64,000 bases of DNA from Phycisphaeraceae bacterium (GTDB lineage: Bacteria > Planctomycetota > Phycisphaerae > Phycisphaerales > UBA1924), in the NCBI GenBank assembly GCA_023898685.1, contig CP060234.1, positions 434,001 through 498,000 of the forward strand, read 5' to 3'. Of this stretch, positions 24,841-33,097 are shown in pieces (position 1 is the stretch's first letter; each line of letters opens with the position of its first letter). The translations under genes and the position numbers were made by a program. Below the pieces are notes generated by a model. That model was not told the origin of the DNA, made no database searches, and was given only the letters and a program-made list of their open reading frames with translations.

Positions 24841-25692
24841 GTGTCCGGAAGATGCGGGCGAATCACGGCGATGACAGCGTGGAGCACGGCGCTCGCACTA
24901 CTCGGGGTGGCCCTACCGGCGCCGGCGGCCCCGACAGGAGCGGATGACCAGCCGGCCAGGATCCGGCTTGTGAGCGAGTGCACGGGCCTCGTGCCGGGTG
25001 AGACGAGCACCCTGGCGCTGGTCGTCGATCTGGATGAGGGCTGGCACGTCTACTGGCCCGGGCAGAACGACACGGGGCTCGCGGTCGAGTTCGACCTTTC
25101 GGTGCCGGCGGGGTACGAGGCCGAGAAGGCGCTCTGGCCCGCCCCGCATCGGCACGTTTCTCCGGGGGGAATTCTTGACCACGTCTACGAGAAGGATCAG
25201 GCAACGATCCTGATCCCGGTGCGGGTGCCCGCCGACGCGACGCCCGGAGGGGAGGTGGACTTCTCGATCAACGCCGACTGGCAGGTGTGCAGTGATCGAT
25301 GCCTGCTGGGAGATGGGACCGCCGACTTGACCCTGCCGGTGCTCGTTCCGGGCGAGCCGCCCGCGCCGGGCGTCGAGGCCGAGCGGATCGCCGCAGCCCG
25401 ACGCCGGTTGCCGGTTCCGCTGCCGAAAAGCGCAACCGACCTTTCGGTCCGGTGGGCGGACGGCGTGCTGGATTTGAGGGCGTTGCGCCCGGTCAAGGAG
25501 ATCACCTTCTCTCCGGACGGAGAGAGCCGGACCATCGACGACCTGCTGGACAGCGGGGCCGGCGAAGGAGGTGTGCTGAGGCTGCGCCCGGCGCCCGGGA
25601 ACAATCCCGTGTCGGGCGTCGTTGAACTCGTTCTCGACGCCGGGGCCCGCCCCCGGATGTATCGCATCGAGACCATGCCCCCGGGCGAGTGA
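24841..25692 (+). CDS. Stand-alone DsbD N-terminal-like (DsbC-domain) protein
   Basis: A 283-residue exported protein matching only the N-terminal alpha domain of the thiol reductase DsbD. Markers are the GWHVYWPGQNDTGLAVEF block (about residues 66-84), the DHVYEKDQATILIPVRVP block and the redox pair C150 and C154 in DWQVCSDRCLLGDG. In DsbD this domain hands electrons to periplasmic partners. The membrane (beta) and thioredoxin (gamma) domains are not attached, and none is adjacent. I use the GTG at 24841 because AGGAG lies five bases upstream; an ATG at 24871 would still leave a signal peptide. It precedes a redoxin gene by 73 bp. Confidence 0.85.
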   Translation: MSGRCGRITAMTAWSTALALLGVALPAPAAPTGADDQPARIRLVSECTGLVPGETSTLALVVDLDEGWHVYWPGQNDTGLAVEFDLSVPAGYEAEKALWPAPHRHVSPGGILDHVYEKDQATILIPVRVPADATPGGEVDFSINADWQVCSDRCLLGDGTADLTLPVLVPGEPPAPGVEAERIAAARRRLPVPLPKSATDLSVRWADGVLDLRALRPVKEITFSPDGESRTIDDLLDSGAGEGGVLRLRPAPGNNPVSGVVELVLDAGARPRMYRIETMPPGE

Positions 25693-25765
25693 TCCGGGGC
25701 CGATCCGCTTGATCGACCTGGGGCTTCCGGCCCCGCCAGTACCGCACATCCACGGAGGATTCACG

Positions 25766-26410
25766 ATGCACGTCCTGAAGATCCGCAAACCGTTCGCCGC
25801 CCTGGCGGCCTGTTTCATCACCGCCGTCGCCGCCGGGCAGATGGACCAGCCCATGCACGGCCACCGCGCCGAGGGCGTGAAGGTCGGGGAGAAGGCGCCC
25901 GACTTCACGCTGGCCGACCTGAACGGGCAGGAGCACAAGCTCAGCGACCTGACGTCGCAGGGCAAGGTTGTGGTGCTCGAGTGGTTCAACCCGGGCTGCC
26001 CGTTCGTGAAGCACCACTACGCCCCCAAGTTCAACACGATGAACGCGCTGGCGGACAAGTACCGCGATCAGAACGTCGCCTGGCTGCGGATCAACTCGGG
26101 CGCCCCCGGCAAGCAGGGTGCAGGCCTCGAGACCAACAAGGCCGCCGCGGCGGAGTGGAAGATCAAGGATCCGATCCTGCTCGATGAATCGGGCAAGGTG
26201 GGGCACGCCTACGGCTCGCGGAACACCCCGACAATGGTGGTCATCGACTCGACGGGGACGATCGCCTACTTCGGGGCGATCGACAACGATCCTCGCGGCG
26301 ACAGCGACGACCACGTGAACTACGTCGACAAGGCGCTGACCGAGGTCCTCGCGGGCGAGACCGTGACCACGGCGCAGACCAAGCCCTACGGCTGCGGCGT
26401 GAAGTATTGA
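25766..26410 (+). CDS. Exported redoxin (AhpC/TSA-type thioredoxin-like protein)
   Basis: A 214-residue exported protein with a signal peptide (PFAALAACFITAVAAGQ). The thioredoxin-like domain begins with KVGEKAPDFTLADLNGQEHK and has EWFNPGCPFVKHHYAPKFN, where the first Cys is followed by Pro-Phe rather than a second Cys. A second Cys sits three residues from the end (PYGCGVKY), typical of a subgroup that forms a disulfide between the two. TPTMVVIDSTGTIAY is the cis-Pro loop. It may reduce peroxides or serve the DsbD-like protein just upstream. The start at 25766 has GGAGG seven bases before it, and a Rho-independent terminator follows. Confidence 0.88.
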   Translation: MHVLKIRKPFAALAACFITAVAAGQMDQPMHGHRAEGVKVGEKAPDFTLADLNGQEHKLSDLTSQGKVVVLEWFNPGCPFVKHHYAPKFNTMNALADKYRDQNVAWLRINSGAPGKQGAGLETNKAAAAEWKIKDPILLDESGKVGHAYGSRNTPTMVVIDSTGTIAYFGAIDNDPRGDSDDHVNYVDKALTEVLAGETVTTAQTKPYGCGVKY

Positions 26411-26469
26411 TCGCCCGCGTCTCGGCGTGAAATCGGGCGAGGCCCGAGCCCACACCGGCCGATACACCA

Positions 26470-26494
26470 AACACCCGGTTTCCGGGTGTTTTTT
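26470..26494 (+). terminator. Rho-independent terminator after the redoxin gene
   Basis: AACACCCGG and CCGGGTGTT form a stem with a TTT loop region and run straight into TTTTTT. It lies about 60 bp after the redoxin stop and 54 bp before the rseP-like gene. Confidence 0.9.
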
Positions 26495-26547
26495 CGTGTA
26501 CGGGGGCCCGGGGGGGCCCGGCGGGGGCATCGGAATAGGATGGCCAC

Positions 26548-28629
26548 ATGTTCGGACTGCCCGGAATCCTCGGCACCATCTCGGATCTGCTCGCGGTCAT
26601 CGTCGGGTTCGGGCTGATCGTCTTCCTGCACGAGTTGGGGCACTTCGTCGCGGCCCGGTGGGCGGGCATCCGCGTGCTGGTCTTCGCGGTGGGGTTCGGG
26701 CCGCCGGTGTGGTCGTGGCGTAAGGGCGTGGGTCTGCGGCGAGGGTCGAGCGCCGACGAATACGAGAAGCTCATCAAGGAGGGACGCGGGGCCGCATCGA
26801 GCCCGACGGAGTATCGCCTGAGCGCCCTGCCCTTCGGCGGCTACGTCCAGATGCTGGGGCAGGACGATCTCGACCCGGGGGCGGTGAGCGCGGCTCCGGA
26901 CAGCTACCAGAACACTGCCATCTGGAAGCGGATGATCGTGATCTCGGCCGGGGTGGTCATGAACCTGATCACCGCGGGTGTGCTGTTCGTGGTCGTGTTC
27001 ATGGCTGGGCTGAAGGTCGCGCCCCCAGTTGTCGGGATGGTGCAGCCCGACTCGCCGGGGGCGATCGCGAAGGCCGCAAACGGCGACGAGGTCGGGCTAA
27101 AGCCCGGCGACACCATCCTTGAGATCGGGGGGGACAAGCCCAGGCGGTTCGAGTCGGTTGTGCTCGCGGTGGCGATGGCGGAGGCGGGTCGGCCCCTGGA
27201 CGTTGAAGTAAGACGCGACGGCGTCGAAAAACCCCTGCGATTCGCCATCACGCCCAGGATGGACGAGCAACAGGGGCTGCTGAGCATCGGCGTGGGGGCC
27301 CCGGTGTCGACGACGCTGGCCGACCCGCCCGACGAAAAGACGCGGCGGTTGCTCCGCGACGAGTTGGCCCGCGTAGGGGTGAGCGGGCTGGAGCCGGGAG
27401 ATCGGGTTGAAAAGGTCGACGGGGCGCCGGTCGACAACGGGCTGGAGATCGAGGCCGCTTTCAAGGCGTCGGGGGGCAGACCGCTGTCGCTGGCTGTCGA
27501 ACGCGGCGGCGATCACATGGTGGTCGAGGCGAGGCCCCAGCCGGACATGGAACTCGCCGAGGTGAACGGCGAGCAGGCGTCGTCGCTGCCGGTCGACCAT
27601 CTGCTGGGGCTCGTGCCGGTGATCCGCGTGGCCGACTCGGGGGATGAGCCGCAAGGACTCGAGCACGGGGACGTTTTCCTGCGGATCGGGTCGATCGAGT
27701 TCCCTTCGTGGGCGGCGGCGATCAATGAGATCCGGGCGCACCGTCGAGAGAGCATCGACCTCGTCGTGTGGCGCGATGGCAAGGTCATCAAGATCAACGC
27801 GAAGGTGACCAAGGACGGGCGGGTCGGCTTCGTGCCCGATGACACGCTGCGGACGGACACCCTGCTGGCGATGCCTCCTCGCGAGCTGAGGGCGTTCGGA
27901 TCGCCCGAGCCGGTTCTGTCGCCCGCGGCGGGGTTGTTCGCGCGGGCGGGGGCCCGGATCACGGCGGTCGCGGGCCGGCCCGTGTCAAACTTCGCGGACA
28001 TCCGGGCGGCGCTGATCGAGGCGACGGCGAAGGCGCGGGCGGCGGGCGCGGCCGACGCGGCGATCGACATCGCCTACTGCTACCCGTTCGCCGAGACGGA
28101 CGCGGACAAGACCCTGCACGCGACGTGGAATCTCGATTCTGCGGCGCTCGAACGGCTGGGGGCGCTGGGGTGGCACTCGCCGATTCCTTCGGCCTACTTC
28201 GAGATCCAGCAGATCGTGTTGAAGGCCGAGGGGCCGCTCGACGCCGTGCGGCTGGGCGTGCTCGAGACGCACCGCGTGATGCTCAACGTCTACGTGACGT
28301 TCCTGCGGCTCACGCAGGGGTCGCTCGAGGTGAAGAACATCAAGGGGCCGGTGGGGATCGCGCACATCGGCACGATGGTGGCCGAGCGGGGCGTGATCTG
28401 GATGCTGTTCTTCCTGGGGCTGATCAGCGTGAACCTCGCGGTGGTGAACTTCCTGCCGCTGCCGATCGTGGACGGGGGGCAGTTCCTGATGCTGCTGTAC
28501 GAGCAGATCAGGGGCAAGCCCGTGCCGATCCCGGTGCAGAACGCGGTGATGACGGCGGGGCTGCTGCTGATCGTCTCGGTGTTCCTGGTGGTGACGTTCA
28601 ACGACATCATGGGCCTGCTGGGGGGATGA
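26548..28629 (+). CDS. rseP: Site-2 protease family (RseP/MmpA-like) with expanded PDZ region
   Basis: A 693-residue intramembrane zinc metalloprotease of the M50B family; RseP cuts anti-sigma factors inside the membrane. The active-site motif is H28-E-L-G-H32 in the first helix (VFLHELGHFVAARW), and the third helix has NFLPLPIVDGGQFLML, supplying the Asp ligand. PDZ-like regions lie between (VVGMVQPDSPGAIAKAANG; VRVADSG and EHGDVFLRIGSIEF). The protein is about 240 residues longer than E. coli RseP, with a third long segment before the last helices. In many genomes rseP follows cdsA and dxr; here it follows a redoxin gene and is probably transcribed alone, given the upstream terminator. Confidence 0.9.
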   Translation: MFGLPGILGTISDLLAVIVGFGLIVFLHELGHFVAARWAGIRVLVFAVGFGPPVWSWRKGVGLRRGSSADEYEKLIKEGRGAASSPTEYRLSALPFGGYVQMLGQDDLDPGAVSAAPDSYQNTAIWKRMIVISAGVVMNLITAGVLFVVVFMAGLKVAPPVVGMVQPDSPGAIAKAANGDEVGLKPGDTILEIGGDKPRRFESVVLAVAMAEAGRPLDVEVRRDGVEKPLRFAITPRMDEQQGLLSIGVGAPVSTTLADPPDEKTRRLLRDELARVGVSGLEPGDRVEKVDGAPVDNGLEIEAAFKASGGRPLSLAVERGGDHMVVEARPQPDMELAEVNGEQASSLPVDHLLGLVPVIRVADSGDEPQGLEHGDVFLRIGSIEFPSWAAAINEIRAHRRESIDLVVWRDGKVIKINAKVTKDGRVGFVPDDTLRTDTLLAMPPRELRAFGSPEPVLSPAAGLFARAGARITAVAGRPVSNFADIRAALIEATAKARAAGAADAAIDIAYCYPFAETDADKTLHATWNLDSAALERLGALGWHSPIPSAYFEIQQIVLKAEGPLDAVRLGVLETHRVMLNVYVTFLRLTQGSLEVKNIKGPVGIAHIGTMVAERGVIWMLFFLGLISVNLAVVNFLPLPIVDGGQFLMLLYEQIRGKPVPIPVQNAVMTAGLLLIVSVFLVVTFNDIMGLLGG

Positions 28630-28631
28630 AG

Positions 28632-28691
28632 AGGGGATCGGGGATCAGGGACTAGGGACTAGGGACCAGGGATTGGCGATTGGGGATTGGG
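28632..28691. repeat. Run of degenerate 7-8 bp repeats (GGGAYYR type)
   Basis: The 60 bp just after the rseP stop read as about eight imperfect units: GGGATCG, GGGATCA, GGGACTA, GGGACTA, GGGACCA, GGGATTG, then GCGATTG, GGGATTG. It has no coding meaning. It could arise from replication slippage and would vary between strains. Confidence 0.75.
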
Positions 28692-28835
28692 GTGGCTGCA
28701 CGGTGGTGCTGACGATGCACGGGCGCCGGTTTCCCTCGGACCCCGCCGGCGCCGCTACGCTCACCCTTTCTCGACTAACTACTACGCGAGTTCCCGGGTG
28801 ATCGTGATTCGACCTGAGTTCGGCACGCTTCTGAT

Positions 28836-28895
28836 GAGCCCGAAGCGCAAGCGAGGGAAGGTCGTTGGGTGCCCCCTCGCTTGCGCTACGGGCTC
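28836..28895. repeat. REP-like inverted repeat, second member of the AGCGCAAGCGA family
   Basis: The arms 28836-28857 (GAGCCCGAAGCGCAAGCGAG and on) and 28874-28895 are reverse complements with one mismatch and a 16-nt loop. It ends 28 bp before the hydrolase start, so it could affect that gene's mRNA. Compare 20798-20882. Confidence 0.85.
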
Positions 28896-28922
28896 GTTGG
28901 GCCGGATCGTCCGGGGGTCCGC

Positions 28923-29828
28923 ATGACACCCCGGCATCTACTCGATCAGGCGGCGTGGCTGGGGCTTGCGGGCCTGCTCACGGTCGGGCTGGTGGTTTAC
29001 CTCGCCGCGCTGACGGTCGTCACCCATCGGCGGCTTCGCAGGCCGCGACGGAGGACGTACGCGTGGGCGGTGGCGTGCGGGCTGCCGGGCGAGCCGTCGG
29101 AGCTGGCCCGGCCCCGGGCGTACTCGGCGTGGACGTTCTCGCGCGCGGGGCTCGAGTTCGGCGTGTGGGACATCGAGGGGGATGACGACGCGGGACCGAT
29201 CGTCGTCGCGACGCACGGCTGGGGGGGCTCGCGGATCGAGATGCTGGGGCGGGCGGCGGCGCTCGCGCCCGCGGCGTCGCGCGTCGTGCTGTGGGACATG
29301 CCGGGGCACGGCGAGACGGGGGGTGTGTGCTCGCTCGGTGGGCGCGAAGTCGACGATCTGCTGGCGCTTGTTGGCGTGGTCGGGCGGCCCGTCGTGCTGC
29401 TGGGTCACTCGCTCGGGGCGGAGGTCTGCCTGCGAGCGGCGCACGCGTCGCCCGAGTTGGTACAGGGGCTGATCCTCGAGGCGCCGTACCGTCGAGGGAT
29501 TACGCCCGCGCGGCGCATGCTCCGAGTGGCTGAGTTCCCGGTGCTTGTCAACCTGCCCGCGGCGATGGCGATGATCGGGTTGGTGAGCGGGCGGGGAATC
29601 CGGGCAAGGTGGCAAGACCTCGCGGCGCTGGCGCCGCGGGTGCCCACGCTCGTGCTGCACGGCTCGGCGGACGAGACGTGCCCGATCGAGGACGCCGAGG
29701 CGATCGCATCGGCGAGCGGGGGCGAACTCGTGCGCCTCGAGGGTGCGGGGCATCAGAACCTGTTCGAGTGCGACGTGGTCGCGGATCAGGTGCGGGGGTT
29801 TTTGCGGGGACTGGGGCAGCAGGGGTGA
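28923..29828 (+). CDS. Alpha/beta hydrolase, membrane-anchored
   Basis: A 301-residue serine hydrolase. One hydrophobic helix (about residues 11-32) suggests membrane anchoring. The catalytic triad is S163 in LLGHSLGAEV, D250 in LHGSADETCP and H277 in EGAGHQNLFE, and the oxyanion block is ATHGWGGS. The fold covers esterases, lipases and many others, and the substrate cannot be told. The ATG at 28923 starts the hydrophobic helix; upstream sequence belongs to a REP-like palindrome. It is followed by a short palindrome (near 29836-29865) and then the convergent arabinofuranosidase gene. Confidence 0.88.
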   Translation: MTPRHLLDQAAWLGLAGLLTVGLVVYLAALTVVTHRRLRRPRRRTYAWAVACGLPGEPSELARPRAYSAWTFSRAGLEFGVWDIEGDDDAGPIVVATHGWGGSRIEMLGRAAALAPAASRVVLWDMPGHGETGGVCSLGGREVDDLLALVGVVGRPVVLLGHSLGAEVCLRAAHASPELVQGLILEAPYRRGITPARRMLRVAEFPVLVNLPAAMAMIGLVSGRGIRARWQDLAALAPRVPTLVLHGSADETCPIEDAEAIASASGGELVRLEGAGHQNLFECDVVADQVRGFLRGLGQQG

Positions 29829-29835
29829 TGGTGGG

Positions 29836-29865
29836 TGCCATGGTCAAGCGCCGCTTGGCCATGGT
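29836..29865. repeat. Short palindrome after the hydrolase gene
   Basis: GCCATGGTCAAGCG is followed by CGCTTGGCCATGG, giving an almost perfect stem with one mismatch. It lies 8 bp after the hydrolase stop, between convergent genes, and has no T-run. Confidence 0.55.
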
Positions 29866-29905
29866 CGGTTCACATGCCCAAGCTGGGCCAGAGCACGCGA
29901 CGCGA

Positions 29906-29936
29906 AGAACACCCGGGCTTGCGCCCGGGTCTCGTT
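29906..29936. repeat. 31-bp REP-like repeat, copy 1
   Basis: The unit starts AGAACACCCGGGCTTGCGCC and contains the small stem ACCCGGGC with GCCCGGGT. The same 31 bp with one change is at 45852-45882. Both lie between convergent genes of which at least one is a carbohydrate-related gene. Confidence 0.8.
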
Positions 29937-29967
29937 CACGTGGTGTTTCGGACGCTCGTCGTGAGGA

Positions 29968-32841
29968 TCATCTCGGATGTAGGCGGATCACGCTGAGTGA
30001 GTTGGCGGGGGCTTGATACTCGATCGTGTCGGCGACGCCGATCGATGACGCCCGGGGCACAACGGTATCGGGTGCCTCGAGCGTGTTCACTGCGAGGAGA
30101 TCGTCGGACGCGAGCACGGTCACGCTCGCGTCGGATTGGTAGCGAGACGCGTCGCTCAACTCGATACGGACGGACCTTGAGCCGGCACGCGCGTTGACCA
30201 CCTTGAGGATCACGTCGCCCGAGTCGCTGTCGCGGACGGCCGAGCAGGCGAAGGCCTTGGCGTCGCCCTCGGTGTCGGCGGGCAGGAGCCGGTCGCCCCC
30301 GTTGCGGCTGAAGAGCTGCTGGCCGTAGTAGTCGACGGTGGGCGCAACGGTTGTGTTGTCGAAGTAGATCAGGTCGGGGTTCCACTGGGTGTGGCCCGCC
30401 TTGCCCAGCAGCGGGGCGTAGGACGACATGCGGACGACGTCGCCGTTGCGCTCGAGGCTGGTCAGATAGGCCGCCTCGGCGAGCGTGCAGCGGAGCGTCG
30501 GCCTGCGGTCGCGCTCGTGGGCGGCATACTCGCCCAGGTAGACGTGCGGGCCCGAGCGGTCGTAGCCGTCGTAGCGGTGGAGGTTGTCCCAGAACCACTC
30601 GGGGGAGACGTAGTAGTGCTCGTCGACGATCGGGACGGCGAGGTCGCGGGCGATCGCCCAGCCCTTGTCGAAGTCCTCGCCCCGCGGCGCCGGACCCACG
30701 GTGCCGATGACGGTGATCTCGGGGTGGGCCGAGCCAACCGCCTCGTAGATCATCTTGAAGCGCTCTTCGAACTCGGGCGTGATCGCGTCCTCGTTGCCGA
30801 CACCCAGGTACTCGAGCCCGAACGGCTCGGGGTGACCCGCCGCGGCCCGCTTCGCGCCCCACTCGGAACTCGCGGGCCCATTGGCCCACTCGATCAGGTC
30901 GAGCACGTCCTGCACGTAGGCGGGCATCTCGTCCATCGGAAGGCCCCGCTGCCCGATTCCGCCGACCTGGCCCGCGTTCTGGCAGCACACGCCCGCCGCG
31001 ACGATGGGCACGGGCTTGGCGCCGATGTCCTCGCAGAATTGGAAGTACTCGTAGTAGCCCAGCCCGACCGACTGGTGATAGCCCCAGATGTTCTTCTGGC
31101 CCCGGCGCTGCTCGACCGGGCCGATCGTGTCCTTCCAGTTGTACATGTTGTAGAGCCCGTCGCCGTGGACGAGGCAGCCCCCCGGGAAGCGGATGAAGGC
31201 GGGGTGGAGGTCGGCGATGGTCTGGGCGAGGTCGGCCCGCAGGCCGTTGGGCTGGTCCTTGAATGTGTGCTGCGGGAACAGCGAGATCATGTCCATTGCC
31301 AGCCCGCCCCGCTGGGTGAGCAGCACGGCGAGCTTCGCGTTGGCGTCGGTCTTTGTGGCCGTGATTGTCGCCTCGACACGGCGCCAGTCGCGGCCTGCCA
31401 CGTCGAGATGGGCCTCGCCCAGCACCTCGCCCGAATCCGACTCGAGCCTCGCGACAACTGGCATGGGCTTGCCCTCGATGCTCTTGTCGCCGTCCCAGCG
31501 GCCACCCATATAGGGCTGGCGGGCGAACATCGAGAAGCGGTATTGCCTTCCCTCCTCCACCGCGAGGCCGGCGAACCCGCCGTTGACGAGCCCCACGCCA
31601 GGGCCCCGGACGTCGGTCGCGTGGACCACGACGTAGTGTGGGTTGTTGGGATCGAGGGGCTCGCCCACGTCGATCACGGGCCAGCCACCCCCTCCGTGGG
31701 TGGTCATCTCCCAGCCCGTCATCGCGTTCCAGTCGCTGCGCTCGGTCGCGTTGAACTCGAAGGAGCGGTTGCGCACGAGCTCGGCGTAGAGCCCGCCGTC
31801 GGCGGCGTCGTTGATGTCCTCGAAGAAGATGCCGAAGAGGTCGGGGCTGATGGGCTTGCCCGGGGCGTCGGGGTCGACGCGGAGCGTGATCGGCGGGACC
31901 TCGGGGCCCCTGAGCAGGCCCTCGACGAGGGCGCGCGGGACCTTGATGATCGAGCCGTGACGCTGGCCCTTGACGGTCTTCACCTCGTTGCTGACGTCGC
32001 GCCAGGTCTTCCAGTCTTTGGTCGCGTAGGCCCCGTAACGGCCCTGGGTGTAGAAGTCGACGTAGAGGAGGGTTTCGTCACCGACCTTGGCAAGCGCGGG
32101 CCCCTCGGCCCGCTCGGTGATGATCGGCGGGGTGTCGAGCGTCCAGGGCCCTGTCGCGGCGTCGGCGTGCAGGCGGTGGATCGGCCCCCACACGCCCTTG
32201 CGCTGCATGTCGCCCTCCTTGATCACCGCGACGTAGCGGCCGCCCTCACGCGTGATCGTGGTGTCGATGTGGTCGAAGCCCGGGTCGATGAGCACCGCGG
32301 GGTCGGAGAAGCGCTCAAAGTCGGTCGTCGTGACGAAGTAGGTCCGGTTGTTCATCCGGTCGTTCGTGCGCGTCTCGGGGAAGCGGCTTTCGACGTCGGA
32401 CGACCAGGTGATGAGGAATTGGCCCTGTTTCTGGCTTGGCCCGTCCCGCCCCGCCGCGTCATAGAAGATCTCGGGCGCCCAGGAGTTCCTCGTGCCGGGT
32501 GTGCCCGCCATGAATGGGAGGTAGCGGGGCTCGGTCCAGGTCTTCAAGTCCTTGGACGACGCATACCCGATGCCGTTGTCGCCCCAGCCCGAGGTCCAGA
32601 CAAGGTGGTAGGTGCCGTCGGTCCCCTGCTCGATGTCTGGGTCGCGCAGCAGCTTGCCCCCAACGGTCGGATCAACGAAGACGCCCGGGATCTCGGTCCA
32701 TGTCTTCGCGTCCTCGCTCCAGGCGTAGTGCAGCCCGTCGCCGTTGCCCCGGAACGAGGTGAACAGGTAGACGTCGTCGGCGGGGGCGAGGCCGATCGAG
32801 GTCAGCAACACGAGGCAGGCGGTGAGGAGTCGTGATGGCAT
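29968..32841 (-). CDS. Secreted GH43-GH51 fusion, probable bifunctional alpha-L-arabinofuranosidase
   Basis: A 957-residue exported enzyme. A signal peptide (LLTACLVLLTSIGLAPAD) leads to a GH43-type five-bladed propeller (about 22-300), with D67 in LLRDPDIEQ as the likely base, D190 near PGFDHIDTT as the modulator, and E246 in RAEGPAL as the acid. From about 315 the GH51 catalytic domain follows: acid/base E684 in GVGNEDAI and nucleophile E771 in VYLGEYAAHE. Both families remove arabinofuranose side chains from arabinan or arabinoxylan, and fusing them would join attack on different linkages. I start at the signal-peptide ATG (32841); the upstream frame is non-coding. It sits convergently with the hydrolase and near the dockerin metalloprotease. 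The GH43 part is related to the two GH43 paralogues at 49-52 kb. Confidence 0.9.
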   Translation of the reverse strand: MPSRLLTACLVLLTSIGLAPADDVYLFTSFRGNGDGLHYAWSEDAKTWTEIPGVFVDPTVGGKLLRDPDIEQGTDGTYHLVWTSGWGDNGIGYASSKDLKTWTEPRYLPFMAGTPGTRNSWAPEIFYDAAGRDGPSQKQGQFLITWSSDVESRFPETRTNDRMNNRTYFVTTTDFERFSDPAVLIDPGFDHIDTTITREGGRYVAVIKEGDMQRKGVWGPIHRLHADAATGPWTLDTPPIITERAEGPALAKVGDETLLYVDFYTQGRYGAYATKDWKTWRDVSNEVKTVKGQRHGSIIKVPRALVEGLLRGPEVPPITLRVDPDAPGKPISPDLFGIFFEDINDAADGGLYAELVRNRSFEFNATERSDWNAMTGWEMTTHGGGGWPVIDVGEPLDPNNPHYVVVHATDVRGPGVGLVNGGFAGLAVEEGRQYRFSMFARQPYMGGRWDGDKSIEGKPMPVVARLESDSGEVLGEAHLDVAGRDWRRVEATITATKTDANAKLAVLLTQRGGLAMDMISLFPQHTFKDQPNGLRADLAQTIADLHPAFIRFPGGCLVHGDGLYNMYNWKDTIGPVEQRRGQKNIWGYHQSVGLGYYEYFQFCEDIGAKPVPIVAAGVCCQNAGQVGGIGQRGLPMDEMPAYVQDVLDLIEWANGPASSEWGAKRAAAGHPEPFGLEYLGVGNEDAITPEFEERFKMIYEAVGSAHPEITVIGTVGPAPRGEDFDKGWAIARDLAVPIVDEHYYVSPEWFWDNLHRYDGYDRSGPHVYLGEYAAHERDRRPTLRCTLAEAAYLTSLERNGDVVRMSSYAPLLGKAGHTQWNPDLIYFDNTTVAPTVDYYGQQLFSRNGGDRLLPADTEGDAKAFACSAVRDSDSGDVILKVVNARAGSRSVRIELSDASRYQSDASVTVLASDDLLAVNTLEAPDTVVPRASSIGVADTIEYQAPANSLSVIRLHPR

Positions 32842-33010
32842 GGCTCGTCTTCCGGTGCGGCCCGGCGGGCGATCGGGCGCGGGGTCAGGGTGTTGATTCC
32901 GGGGCACGGTGCCCGCCTTCATCGCGGGGCGTGAAGGCGGATTCGAACTGCGATCACCGTCCCTTCGTGGATCACCCTTCGGGATGATCCACGGCACCAA
33001 GTGGGGCCCT

Positions 33011-33024
33011 GTTAAGGGCTTGCC
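33011..33024. promoter_or_regulatory. Copy of the 14-bp candidate operator (upstream of GH43-GH51)
   Basis: GTTAAGGGCTTGCC, a member of the seven-site motif GKTAARSSCTTGAC with one change at the A of GAC. It is 170 bp upstream of the minus-strand GH43-GH51 start. It is the weakest copy. Confidence 0.4.
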
Positions 33025-33043
33025 GCGTCAGCCTACCGCGCCG

Positions 33044-33071
33044 AAAAAACCCGCGTCCATGGGACGCGGGT
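33044..33071 (-). terminator. Rho-independent terminator after the dockerin metalloprotease
   Basis: On the minus strand ACCCGCGTCC pairs with GGACGCGGGT and is followed by a run of T (six in row). It ends 27 bp beyond the metalloprotease stop at 33098. Confidence 0.88.
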
Positions 33072-33097
33072 CGGGTGAGCGGAGATGTCCGGGGTGT

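Noticed and set aside
30391..32835. 814-residue plus-strand frame opposite GH43-GH51
   Set aside because: It is antisense to catalytic domains with all key residues; its own sequence is a Val/Asp/Leu-rich string without any motif.
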